Assembly (NCBI RefSeq): GCF_024195295.1
Contig: NZ_JAMFTH010000002.1
Coordinates: forward strand, 186,001-250,000
Direction: 5' to 3'
DNA length: 64,000 nt
DNA from: Gilvimarinus xylanilyticus
Lineage (GTDB): Bacteria > Pseudomonadota > Gammaproteobacteria > Pseudomonadales > Cellvibrionaceae
Every line of letters begins with the position of its first letter. Position 1 is the stretch's first letter. Under the pieces are notes generated by a model that worked only from the letters and a program-made list of their open reading frames with translations, was not told where the DNA came from and made no database searches. A program made the position numbers and the translations under genes. This document shows, piece by piece, positions 54,158 to 63,163 of this stretch.

Positions 54158-55682
54158 GGCCGCCTCCGTAAAGATTCATGGCGGCAGGCGGCTCGCGCTT
54201 AAGACCGCCGCGCGCGAGTACTTCGGCATGCGCGGGCGCCCGCTCAGCCATTGTTTGCAGCTGAGAGGCTAAACCGTGCAAGGTGCGCGCGACTTTGTCG
54301 GCGGACACGGACGCCGCACGGGAATCCCAACCTAAGGGCACCAAGCCCTGACCGAAATACACAGCGAGCCAACTGGGCTGGGCAAATAAACCCTGATCAT
54401 AGTGCTGAACCACAGCTGATTCACGAAACAATTCAATTTTTTCCTGCAAACTTGCGGGTATATTCATATCGGCACAGTAGCGCCAGAAGTCCGAATCTTG
54501 CCGACGGTTAAGATGATAGTGCAAAACTAAAAAATCCCGCACCCGGCGATATTCCATGCCCATCCAGCGGTTAAACGCCTCGCGACTTATGTGCTCGTCG
54601 GCGTCGGGAAAGAATTCTACCAACTTAACAATTGCCATTTGAATGAGATAAATACTGGTCGATTCCAAGGGCTCCAGGAAACCACTTGACAAGCCAATCG
54701 CGACGCAGTTTTTCTCCCAGCTGTGAGTACGATACCCGGCCTCAAACTGAATGAAATTGGGGTCGGACAAAGGCGCACTGTTAAGCGCTCTTTGCAGCTG
54801 GGCGCAAGCTTCATCGTCGCTAATACACTCGCTGGAATAAACCTGGCCGTTACCCGTGCGATGCTGCAAAGGTATACGCCACTGCCAACCACTGGCAGTG
54901 GCGCGAGAGCGGGTATAAGACGGCAGCGGCGTTAAAGGCTCGGACGCCTGAGCGACCGCACGGTCGCATGGCAGCCATTGGCGCCAGCTTTCAAAGGAAA
55001 CACCCAAAGTTTTACCCAATAACAGTGAGCGAAAGCCCGAGCAATCGATAAATAAATCGCCCTCAATCACCTCTCCCGATTCCAACACTAACGCCGCTAT
55101 GCGTCCATCATTCGGAGCGGTTGTAACCCGTTCTACTTTTCCTTCGCGTCGCACTACCCGACGCGCCTCGGCATAGCGGCGCAGAAAAGACGCATAGGCG
55201 GTTGCATCCAGATGGTAGGCGTAGCCATAGCCCAAACCCGGTTCATCGGGTGGCGGAGCGAAGCGATTGCCACGGGCTAACTGCGCGGCTAAAGAAAAAT
55301 CATCCAGCGCAGCGTTCGAACCGATTGCGCGAGCCGTTAGAAAATGGTGATGAAAATCCACGCCGCCTAAGTCCGCACCAAAGGCGCTAAAAGGATGCAT
55401 ATAACGGCTGCTAGCGTTACCCCAACCTGTAAACTCGATGGCCAGTTTATAGGTCGCCTGAGTCTCGCGCATAAAGTCACGCTCGGGAATTCCCAACAGC
55501 TGATTGAAGTAGCGTATGTGGGGAATGGTCGCCTCCCCAACGCCGACCGTGCCAATTTGCTGCGACTCTACTAAAGTCACCTTGCATTCGCTGGGCAGCA
55601 AGCGTGCGAAAGCCGCAGCGCTCATCCAACCTGCCGTACCTCCACCGACAATGACTATCTTTTTAGCGAGCGGGCTCGCCAT
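54147..55682 (-). CDS. Flavin-dependent tryptophan-halogenase family protein, first gene of the operon
   Basis: 511 aa. FAD motif [35 protein letters not shown], catalytic Lys79 in ATYKLAIEF (the same residue number as in PrnA/RebH), WxWxIP at 266-271 ([12 protein letters not shown]), Glu340 in [14 protein letters not shown]. All elements of an active halogenase are kept. GGAGACACTCT ribosome site. It starts 138 nt after the TBDR stop, beyond a terminator hairpin, with a 10-bp palindrome ACACCGGTGT (55730-55739) between, so it may have its own promoter. Translationally linked to the degenerate paralogue. Confidence 0.95.
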   Translation of the reverse strand: MASPLAKKIVIVGGGTAGWMSAAAFARLLPSECKVTLVESQQIGTVGVGEATIPHIRYFNQLLGIPERDFMRETQATYKLAIEFTGWGNASSRYMHPFSAFGADLGGVDFHHHFLTARAIGSNAALDDFSLAAQLARGNRFAPPPDEPGLGYGYAYHLDATAYASFLRRYAEARRVVRREGKVERVTTAPNDGRIAALVLESGEVIEGDLFIDCSGFRSLLLGKTLGVSFESWRQWLPCDRAVAQASEPLTPLPSYTRSRATASGWQWRIPLQHRTGNGQVYSSECISDDEACAQLQRALNSAPLSDPNFIQFEAGYRTHSWEKNCVAIGLSSGFLEPLESTSIYLIQMAIVKLVEFFPDADEHISREAFNRWMGMEYRRVRDFLVLHYHLNRRQDSDFWRYCADMNIPASLQEKIELFRESAVVQHYDQGLFAQPSWLAVYFGQGLVPLGWDSRAASVSADKVARTLHGLASQLQTMAERAPAHAEVLARGGLKREPPAAMNLYGGGRES

Positions 55683-55767
55683 AGAGTGTCTCCGATTTTT
55701 TACTCAGTTTAGGGCACCTTTATCCTATCACACCGGTGTTTCGGCTAACGCCTCAATTATTAGGCAC

Positions 55768-55801
55768 AAAAAAAGGCGCAACCCGAAAGTTGCGCCTTTT
55801 T
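55768..55801. terminator. Bidirectional intrinsic terminator after the second TBDR
   Basis: AAAAGGCGCAAC and GTTGCGCCTTTT arms around CCGAAA, with A-run and T-run, between the TBDR stop and the halogenase operon start. Both sides can terminate. Confidence 0.9.
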
Positions 55802-55819
55802 ACTTTCACTCAATCAGGC

Positions 55820-58800
55820 TTAGTAAACAACCTTCAAGGTCAAAGCCAGACGGCGATCGTTGATAAACCATGAACGACCGGTCTCGCGACCATTTTCATC
55901 CAGAGTCATCAGCGTCTTGGTCTGAGTGTCGAGCAGGTTCGTGGCCTGCAGCCCCAAGGTGACATAGTCATTCACCGTATACTGAACCGAGCCATCCAAG
56001 AAGCCTGCGTCGTCATTCCAGATCGGCTGACCACTGATCACATCACGCGTGGTAACCAAGTACTTAGAACGCCAGTTATAAGCCAAACGCGCTGACCAAT
56101 CGAACTTCTCGTACATTAACACCAAGTTGGCCGTGTGCTCTGACTGACCGCGCAGTGGCAAGCCTTCCAGCAAGCTTAAGTCAACGGTTTCCAAGCCCGG
56201 TTGTGGCGTATCTGGACCGCTATCATCCAGGTCGTCCTCGGTGGTGGCATCGGCGCTACTGGTAAAGTTAGGCACACCTTCTGAATCGATAAAGGTGTAG
56301 TTTGCCTGAATACCAAAGCCATCGAATGGCTCGGGCAGCATATCGTAAAACTGCTGATAGGCAATCTCGATACCCTGCATCTTACCTTCTTCACCGTTGC
56401 GGGTGGTGGTGAAGTCAACGGTTTGACTAACACCCGTGGTGGGGTTGGTAAAGGTTCTAGGCAACGCACCCTCAATAAAGAAGTTGCTCAAGTCTTTATA
56501 GAAGATACTGGTGGTCAGCGAGCCAACCGGCGCAAAGTACCATTCCAAAGAGGCATCGTACTGAATCGACTCCATGGGTTGCAGCGCGGGGTTACCACCA
56601 CTACCAGTCCAAACTACGTCGTCTACCGACAGAATGTTTACGCCACCATCAACCGGACCCGGCTCGACAATCTCGCTGGTATCGGTTTCGCGATTTACCA
56701 CGAGCTGACGCGCACCCAGTACCGCCTGATTACGAACTTCAGACATGTCGGGCATGGCGATAGCTTTAGCCACCGCAAAGCGACCAATCAAGTCGTCGGT
56801 AAGCTCCACTTTTAAGTTCAAGCTGGGCAACACTCCGTCCCAAGAGGTACTGCTTTCTTGGGTTTGATCCGCATCGTTACCAAAACCCTGCTCGGTTTCC
56901 GACAGCCAGTTGTTGGCATCGCGAGAGTATGCCATTAACTGGTTAACCTGGTCCAACCACTCTTGCTCGCTGGGGAACAGACCGGGATCAAACGGACCCA
57001 CTTCCTCTTCGGCCCACTTGCGGATAGCACCGCTATCGGATAAATCGGTAGGTGCGCCTTCTGGGTAATCCTGGCCGATCATGTCTGGGTACTGAATAGA
57101 GCCCAGAGCGTCGCGTTCCAGTTCTACATAGCGCAGACCAATATTACCCGAGAAACGCAGAGCAAAATCGTCCGAGCCAAAGTCCAAGCGCACATAGGCG
57201 GCCTTGTTAGTTTCGGTGGTATCGTAAATTTCCGCATCGGAGAAGTAAGAGCCGTTTTGCGCCTCGGGGCGCAAGTTTGCGGGCTCCCAAATACCCTCGG
57301 CCCCTGGGTTAGCCTGAGGTACCGTGCGACCGTCAATGACTTCTTTCAGGAATTCTTCCTTGGGAAACAAGAAGCCATCACCCGGAATATTGGCAACACC
57401 ACCGCGGTGGAAATCGGACCAGTCGATATACTCGTAAGCATCGCTCAACTCTTCGGTTTCGGACAACCAGAGAGCACCGTCACCCGCGTTGGGCGCCCAT
57501 TCAGCACCGATACTACCCCAGTTGTAAGGCGTGGTACGCACAACCTGATTGCGGTCAGCAAAACGAACCCCCGCTTTTACAGAGCGCAGCAAGTGGGTGT
57601 CATCGAAGTAATGTGTCGCATCAAAGCGAACCGCTTTTGACTCACCTTCGGAACGCTCGTAGTGGTCCATCGCCGAACGCCACCAGTAACTGTCGGGGTC
57701 CTGGAAGTAGTTGGCATCGCCCTGCGGGTCATTGGAAAAACCTGGGAAAAGAGGCTGATCTTCTTCGCCCAGCTCAGGGTAATAATCAGCGTTAACCCGG
57801 TAATAATCAGGATTCGCGTCACGGCGACCATCCCATGGCTCGATTACATTTAGCCAAGGTTTGTCCCCATCGCCTTGTATGGCGAACTGCTGCAAGGCAT
57901 AAAAACCATTAGCAATCTGCAAATCATCATCTTCAGTGGTGGCTTCCACTAACTGGAAATCACCCTCGAACTCCCACGAGTCGCTGGGCATCCACTTAAT
58001 ATTAAAGCTCAAATCATCAACAATGGTGTGAGTATCTTTAAAGCGTGTGTCTGCTTGATACTTTTGCCCGAAGTAGTCGTTTGAGGTGACGTAATCGTCT
58101 GGAACATCACCTTCGCCACTCCAGCCGCTAGGTACACGACCTTCACCACCGCGCCAGCCGCCGCCGTCGACAATATAACCCTCTTGGAAGATACCCATAT
58201 CATCCCAGCCAAACTCGGTACCCGGGTATGGGCGAGCGCGGCGGGTTTCACTGACCGAACCATCGTCATTTTCGTCGCCGTAACCACCCTGGTACTTAAT
58301 GGCATTTTCTTTCCAGCTCAAACGCGCATCGGAGCGAATAAATTCTGCGGTTGCTTCCCACTCATCATTAGGGCTGGCCCACTGAAAGGATGTGGCCAAA
58401 CCTTTACGCACACGATCGTCTTCTTTGGTGAAGAAGTTGGAACCATTGGTCATCCATACCTGGTTATCTTCATCGGCAACGCTAGAAGGTGCGCCCAGAG
58501 TATCGGCATTGTATTTAACGAAAGCGTCACTCTGAATACCGTTAGATTCACCCAGAAGCTCAGAGTAAGAGGCGTTAATCAAAAAGCCAAACTCACCCAA
58601 ATCCTCGGTGTCCCAGCGGTTGCTGTACAGACCCGAGAAGGTGGGCGAAGCCTCTTCGGCCATGTCGCCGTAGGAAACATCACCGGTAAAGGCGATCATT
58701 TGCCCATCTTGGTCAAATGGCTTACGAGTCTTAAGGCTGACCGTACCGCCAATACCACCTTCGATCATGTCAGCGGTCTGGTTTTTGTACAGATCCACAC

Positions 58801-59254
58801 CCGACATTAGCTCGGGCGGAACATCCTGGAAATTAAGACCGCGACCGGAGTTCGCGGTGAAGGAGTCACGACCGTTAAACTCGCTTCGCGTGGCACTCAT
58901 ACCACGGATAACGGCGCCACTACCCTCAACCCCGAAGTGATCCGGGTCTTCCGGTGCCGCAAAGCGTTCAATCGAAACGCCTGGCATACGTTGCATTGCT
59001 TCCAGAACACTGCGATCCGGCAGCGAACCAATATCTTCTGCCGAAATAGCATCGACAAAAGTATCTGCATCCCGCTTAATGTCCTGGGCATTTTGCAAGT
59101 TCTGGCGAGTGCCACTAACGACAATCTCTTCCAGAAGCTCATCTTGTGCTGGCGCCTCTTGCGCCAGAGTGGGTGTTCCCATTGCCATGACACACATGGC
59201 AAGCATGGACTTTTTGAATGGGACAACTTTCTTGTTGTTGTCGCGATAAACCAT
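55820..59254 (-). CDS. TonB-dependent receptor, Xanthomonas/Caulobacter large subfamily, second locus
   Basis: 1144 aa, larger than the first. Basic N-terminus then a Sec signal (SMLAMCVMAMGTPTLA), TonB box area EEIVVSGTRQNLQNAQ, plug motifs VDAISAEDIGSLPDRSVLEAMQRMPGVSIERF and GIGGTVSLKTRKPFD, and a very long barrel with many Asp/Trp/Gly loops, ending RRLALTLKVVY. The plug is clearly related to the 1021-aa receptor. Heads the halogenase operon locus. Shares the AAATATAAAGANTTTTAGC element in its leader (59405-59423). Substrate unknown; xylan- or glycan-derived ligands are a guess from the neighbouring xylA. Confidence 0.95.
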   Translation of the reverse strand: MVYRDNNKKVVPFKKSMLAMCVMAMGTPTLAQEAPAQDELLEEIVVSGTRQNLQNAQDIKRDADTFVDAISAEDIGSLPDRSVLEAMQRMPGVSIERFAAPEDPDHFGVEGSGAVIRGMSATRSEFNGRDSFTANSGRGLNFQDVPPELMSGVDLYKNQTADMIEGGIGGTVSLKTRKPFDQDGQMIAFTGDVSYGDMAEEASPTFSGLYSNRWDTEDLGEFGFLINASYSELLGESNGIQSDAFVKYNADTLGAPSSVADEDNQVWMTNGSNFFTKEDDRVRKGLATSFQWASPNDEWEATAEFIRSDARLSWKENAIKYQGGYGDENDDGSVSETRRARPYPGTEFGWDDMGIFQEGYIVDGGGWRGGEGRVPSGWSGEGDVPDDYVTSNDYFGQKYQADTRFKDTHTIVDDLSFNIKWMPSDSWEFEGDFQLVEATTEDDDLQIANGFYALQQFAIQGDGDKPWLNVIEPWDGRRDANPDYYRVNADYYPELGEEDQPLFPGFSNDPQGDANYFQDPDSYWWRSAMDHYERSEGESKAVRFDATHYFDDTHLLRSVKAGVRFADRNQVVRTTPYNWGSIGAEWAPNAGDGALWLSETEELSDAYEYIDWSDFHRGGVANIPGDGFLFPKEEFLKEVIDGRTVPQANPGAEGIWEPANLRPEAQNGSYFSDAEIYDTTETNKAAYVRLDFGSDDFALRFSGNIGLRYVELERDALGSIQYPDMIGQDYPEGAPTDLSDSGAIRKWAEEEVGPFDPGLFPSEQEWLDQVNQLMAYSRDANNWLSETEQGFGNDADQTQESSTSWDGVLPSLNLKVELTDDLIGRFAVAKAIAMPDMSEVRNQAVLGARQLVVNRETDTSEIVEPGPVDGGVNILSVDDVVWTGSGGNPALQPMESIQYDASLEWYFAPVGSLTTSIFYKDLSNFFIEGALPRTFTNPTTGVSQTVDFTTTRNGEEGKMQGIEIAYQQFYDMLPEPFDGFGIQANYTFIDSEGVPNFTSSADATTEDDLDDSGPDTPQPGLETVDLSLLEGLPLRGQSEHTANLVLMYEKFDWSARLAYNWRSKYLVTTRDVISGQPIWNDDAGFLDGSVQYTVNDYVTLGLQATNLLDTQTKTLMTLDENGRETGRSWFINDRRLALTLKVVY

Positions 59255-59290
59255 AGCGCTTTACCCCGTTGTTATTATCTAACTTGTTGT

Positions 59291-59333
59291 TATGAAACCC
59301 TGGCACCAATATTTTGATCAGCAGTGTTTCATA
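59291..59333. promoter_or_regulatory. Inverted repeat in the second TBDR leader
   Basis: TATGAAACCCTG (59291-59302) and CAGTGTTTCATA (59322-59333) pair at 11 of 12 positions with 19 nt between. It lies about 40-80 nt before the start codon and inside the predicted leader. An operator or an RNA stem are both possible. Confidence 0.5.
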
Positions 59334-59404
59334 CGTGTATTTGTAAAATATGCCGGCCCGATTTGTTTAACTGACTGGCATCGACTCTCTTTTTATGCCG
59401 TAGT

Positions 59405-59423
59405 GCTAAAAGTCTTTATATTT
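59405..59423 (-). promoter_or_regulatory. Promoter-like element shared by the two TBDR genes
   Basis: Reads GCTAAAAGTCTTTATATTT on plus, matching 5564-5582 (GCTAAAACTCTTTATATTT) at 18 of 19 positions. On the minus strand TATAAA fits a -10. It lies about 150 nt before the start codon, versus about 170 in the first locus. Confidence 0.6.
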
Positions 59424-59532
59424 GCATGACGCTCGGCACCACTGTTTAAACTTACTCTAAATGGCAGAGACTTTACTTTTTATGACCCGCCCCATAGGAA
59501 CGGGTCACCATAAATGTCCCTTTGCCACTTAT

Positions 59533-61227
59533 TTACTCGATAGTAATCTGGCGCAACAAAATAGGCTCGCCTTCTTCGCGAGTCGTCAAGCCAGCACCTT
59601 GCAGCTTAATACCCACACGATGAGCGGTTGGCTCGGTAGGTACACCTTCAAACGCTTGCTCGAAACGGTACCAGCCGTCACCCAAGTCTTCACCCGCACT
59701 CAGAGCAAGGAAGTCACCGTAGATACCCTCGTAACCGCCCTCATTTTGCTGAATATAAGGCTGAATTTGCATGCCAGGATTTTCAGTCAGATAGTAGTCG
59801 CTTATGTACAACTCAAACCCAACAGTGGCGCCTTCCAAATCTGGCAACTCATCAGCGGCTGCCACATACATAACAGTACGCTCGTCGCTGTCTGTTGCCT
59901 GCCAATTGGGATCGATCTGCAAAGCGCCGGTGTCGCTATCAATCGATAAATCAGGCGCACCCTCTAAGCCCTGCCAGTTGTCGTTATCCCAAGTGCCAGC
60001 ATCAAGATCTTCTTGCGTAGGCACCAAAGTAAACGGACCACTATCGCCACTTGAGGTGGTGATATTGATCTGCATGCTGTTGATGGTGACACGGCCAGCC
60101 ACTTCGTTTTTAACCTGTAGACCGACGCGAATATTCTGTCCTTCTTCGGCGATAAACGCTTCGTTTTCAGTGGCGCAGTTAATTTCGTAGGGCTCACCTG
60201 CAGTCAGTGATCCGTTACCCACATAACAACCGAACTCACCGGTATAACTACCGAAGTTTTGTTGAATAATTGGCTGAACATCAGCGCCTGAATCTTTAAA
60301 CGCCTGATCCACAGTAATAGTCATATCAAAGCTGCGGCCCACTAGATCGGCTGGACCTTCCAGCAGATAAACCAGCTTCTGATCGGCTGCGGTAGGCTCG
60401 TAGTAGACGCCAGTGTCATCGGTCTGCACGGTAACGCCATCGGTGGCATCCATTACCGTCCAAGCCGGATCATCGGCTTCAACGACCAAAGGACCACCCG
60501 CGCCAGAGGATGGAGTCAGCGTGACGTTATCGAACCAAAGGGGACCTGCGACCTCAGGTGCTTTACCGTTAGCCACCAAGCGAACACCCACCTCGTTGAT
60601 ATCACGCAGCGAGAAGCCTTCGTCGTGCCAGGCAAAGGTGCCATAGTCAACCACAGGCTCGCCTTCAACGACTTCGGATTCGCCGGTACCGGCAGCCAGC
60701 TCCCACATTTCGATGCGGTTCCAACCCGCCTCTGCGGGGTAAGGGCGACTTACACCTTTAAGGCCCGAGGCGTTGCTCAGCAACAGGTGCATGGTCATAT
60801 TGCCATCGCTCGCATAAGCATCGGTGACATACACCCAGATGCTGGCAGCCGAACCGGCCATATCGTCGACTTCGTCAACCGCACCGTAAATGTCCAGTTG
60901 GTCGGCGTCGCTCGCCCAGGTGGGCTCTGCCACCAGAACTTCCTCTGTGCCGTTCCAGCTCATACTCGCGGTCGCGTTACAGCCGTTCGCACAGGCGCTC
61001 ATCCAAGCGTCAATGTCGGCTTCTTCATCAAAGGGGATATAGGTATAGATTTTTGGCTCACCCGGCTCAAAATCACCGTCGCCACCATCGCCGTCGCCGC
61101 CATCACCGTCACCATCTCCACCGCCGTTATCGGGTGGCGGCGCTGTGCTTGGCCCCAAGTCTACATCTCCGCCACAGGCAGAGAGCACAAATACTGTGCA
61201 TAGCGCGATAAGCAGTTTTTGTAACAT
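59533..61227 (-). CDS. Modular surface lipoprotein with repeated beta-sandwich domains
   Basis: 564 aa. Lipobox LSAC (Cys18), then a Pro/Gly/Asp linker (residues about 27-53). Three beta-rich blocks follow: about 58-245 (IPFDEEADIDAWMSACANGC...AGPLWFDNVTLTP), about 250-400 and about 405-564. Blocks two and three share the segment QPIIQQNFGSYTGEFG / QPYIQQNEGGYEGIYG, pointing to a duplication. Layout resembles carbohydrate-binding jelly rolls and no catalytic motif is seen. Between a large TBDR and xylA, it probably sits on the cell surface and captures oligosaccharide for import. GAGGG ribosome site. Ligand unknown. Confidence 0.75.
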   Translation of the reverse strand: MLQKLLIALCTVFVLSACGGDVDLGPSTAPPPDNGGGDGDGDGGDGDGGDGDFEPGEPKIYTYIPFDEEADIDAWMSACANGCNATASMSWNGTEEVLVAEPTWASDADQLDIYGAVDEVDDMAGSAASIWVYVTDAYASDGNMTMHLLLSNASGLKGVSRPYPAEAGWNRIEMWELAAGTGESEVVEGEPVVDYGTFAWHDEGFSLRDINEVGVRLVANGKAPEVAGPLWFDNVTLTPSSGAGGPLVVEADDPAWTVMDATDGVTVQTDDTGVYYEPTAADQKLVYLLEGPADLVGRSFDMTITVDQAFKDSGADVQPIIQQNFGSYTGEFGCYVGNGSLTAGEPYEINCATENEAFIAEEGQNIRVGLQVKNEVAGRVTINSMQINITTSSGDSGPFTLVPTQEDLDAGTWDNDNWQGLEGAPDLSIDSDTGALQIDPNWQATDSDERTVMYVAAADELPDLEGATVGFELYISDYYLTENPGMQIQPYIQQNEGGYEGIYGDFLALSAGEDLGDGWYRFEQAFEGVPTEPTAHRVGIKLQGAGLTTREEGEPILLRQITIE

Positions 61228-61763
61228 ATCAAAACCCTCTATTATTCTAGTCTCAAGCTTAATTATTCTGTCAGGAGCGTAAGTTGACCGAACTCGGTTG
61301 GCTTTCCGCCTTTTATATTTTGCTGGCCACTTTTCAATTCCACCGAAACCGAACTCCTGGGCCGGAGTTCAAAGTGAGACTTATGAAACAGTCAAAGTGA
61401 CGCGCATTACACATAACATAGCACACAAATGTTCGATATGACTATAAGGCGCTAGTATTTTATTTAAAAATAATCTTGTTACTTGGGCATCAAAATGTAT
61501 GACAAATGTTCGACTCCTCCATGGTAAATTTTTTGTTATTTGTTTTACGCCACAGAAATCGTTTAGATCAAAAACCATGTAAGGCTGCAGCGTGGGATTT
61601 AAGTATAGAAACAAATCCACACAATGCGATTAACTTTACCCTTTAAAACACCCCCGCCTCGCAATAAAAACCAATCAAACTTTATAGAGCCAAAAACAAA
61701 AAACGGTGCACCGATTACTCGGGGCACCGTTCTTTTGAAGAACTGCTAATTATCAGCGCAATA
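61228..61763 (-). promoter_or_regulatory. Intergenic region before the lipoprotein; no gene
   Basis: About 540 nt. Nearest the lipoprotein lies a TTTATATTT (61312-61320), the minus-strand AAATATAAA shared with the TBDR promoters. A small frame at 61381-61620 has no ribosome site or recognisable protein features and is not called. The far end holds the xylA terminator (61696-61731). The AT-rich middle shows nothing else I can name. Confidence 0.4.
61696..61731 (-). terminator. Intrinsic terminator after xylA
   Basis: AACGGTGC and GCACCGTT arms with an inner CCG/CGG pair, followed on the minus strand by TTTTTTG and TTTTTGG. It lies 33 nt past the xylA stop. Confidence 0.85.
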
Positions 61764-63098
61764 TTAACGAATATAACGATTGATAATATTTTCGTACAAT
61801 TCCTGCTGACCACTCACTTGAGCGGGTTCACCAGCGGCATTACCGATAGCCGCCAAAGCTTCTAGACTGAGGTCACCCGCCTCAAACTTAGCGCCGTCAC
61901 CTGAATCAAAGGTCGCGTAACGCTCTTTACGCATTTGCTCTAGGGGTGACTTCTGCAGAATATCGTCGGCAATAATCAAGGCGCGGGCAAACACATCCAT
62001 ACCACCAATGTGGCCGTGGAAGGTATCAACCAAATCGGTAGAGTTGCGACGGCGCTTGGCATCGAAGTTAACACCGCCACCGGCCCAGCCACCGGCACGC
62101 AGTACAACCAACATCATTTCCACGGTCTCGTTAATGTTGTAAGGGAACTGGTCGGTATCCCACTGGTTCTGATAGTCGCCGCGGTTGGCATCAATAGAAC
62201 CCAACATGCCGGCGTTGGCGGCCACTTGCATTTCGTGGTCCATGGTGTGGCTAGCCAAGGTGGCGTGGTTGGTTTCAATGTTCAGTTTAAAGTCCTTGTC
62301 CAAACCGTGATGACGCAAAAAGCCAATAACGGTTTCACTGTCAAAGTCATACTGGTGCTTGGACGGCTCCATGGGCTTGGGCTCAATCAGGAAGTTACCT
62401 TTAAAGCCATTGGCGCGGCCGTAGTCGCGGGCCATGGTTAAGAAGCGCGCCATGTGCTCTTGCTCGCGACCAATGTCGGAGTTAAGCAGACTCATGTAGC
62501 CTTCACGACCACCCCAGAATACGTAGTTCTCACCACCCAGAGCGATAGTCGCGTCGATGGCGTCTTTTAATTGCGCACCGGCGTAGGCCACTACGTTAAA
62601 GTCGGGGTTGGTTGAAGCGCCGTTCATAAAACGCGGATTGGTGAACAGGTTAGAAGTGCCCCACAAAAGCTTCATACCCGAAGCGTCTTGCTTTTCTTTG
62701 GCCCACTCTACCCACTGCGCCAGGCGCTTGCTGAAAGCGGCGCGACCGTCATCACCCTCTTCAACCACATCCACATCATGGAAGCAGTAATAAGGAGTAC
62801 CCACTTTGGTAAAGAACTCAAACGCAGCATCAAGCTTCATGCGCGCGCGAGTCTCGGCATCTTTCCCTTCGTTCCATGGGAAGATAAAAGGTCCTGGACC
62901 GAAAGGATCGTGACCGGCGCCGCAGAAGGTGTGCCAGTAACAAGTGGCAAAGCGCAAATGGTCTTTCATGGTTTTACCGGCGACTACACGGTTCTCGTCA
63001 TACCACTTAAACGCCAGAGGATTGTCGGACTCTGGGCCTTCGTAGGCGATCTTGCCGACACCTTTAAAATATTCTTTATCTCCGATGAGTACACTCAT
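61764..63098 (-). CDS. xylA: Xylose isomerase
   Basis: 444 aa, the longer group II size. Turns xylose into xylulose with two Mg/Mn ions. Motifs: [40 protein letters not shown] with the catalytic His, [37 protein letters not shown] and [23 protein letters not shown] precedes the ATG. Xylulose then enters via a kinase (not in window) and tkt. It follows the epimerase gene on the same strand, spaced 65 nt, and precedes the lipoprotein and TBDR, a probable xylose/xylan-use locus. Confidence 0.97.
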   Translation of the reverse strand: MSVLIGDKEYFKGVGKIAYEGPESDNPLAFKWYDENRVVAGKTMKDHLRFATCYWHTFCGAGHDPFGPGPFIFPWNEGKDAETRARMKLDAAFEFFTKVGTPYYCFHDVDVVEEGDDGRAAFSKRLAQWVEWAKEKQDASGMKLLWGTSNLFTNPRFMNGASTNPDFNVVAYAGAQLKDAIDATIALGGENYVFWGGREGYMSLLNSDIGREQEHMARFLTMARDYGRANGFKGNFLIEPKPMEPSKHQYDFDSETVIGFLRHHGLDKDFKLNIETNHATLASHTMDHEMQVAANAGMLGSIDANRGDYQNQWDTDQFPYNINETVEMMLVVLRAGGWAGGGVNFDAKRRRNSTDLVDTFHGHIGGMDVFARALIIADDILQKSPLEQMRKERYATFDSGDGAKFEAGDLSLEALAAIGNAAGEPAQVSGQQELYENIINRYIR

Positions 63099-63163
63099 AA
63101 CTAATACCTTTTAATGTTGCCGCGAAGGCGGTACACCCCCGCAAATGTAATAAACGTTCTGGC

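Noticed and set aside
61381-61620. A 79-residue frame before the lipoprotein gene
   Set aside because: No ribosome site, no recognisable domain, in an AT-rich intergenic stretch with promoter signals.
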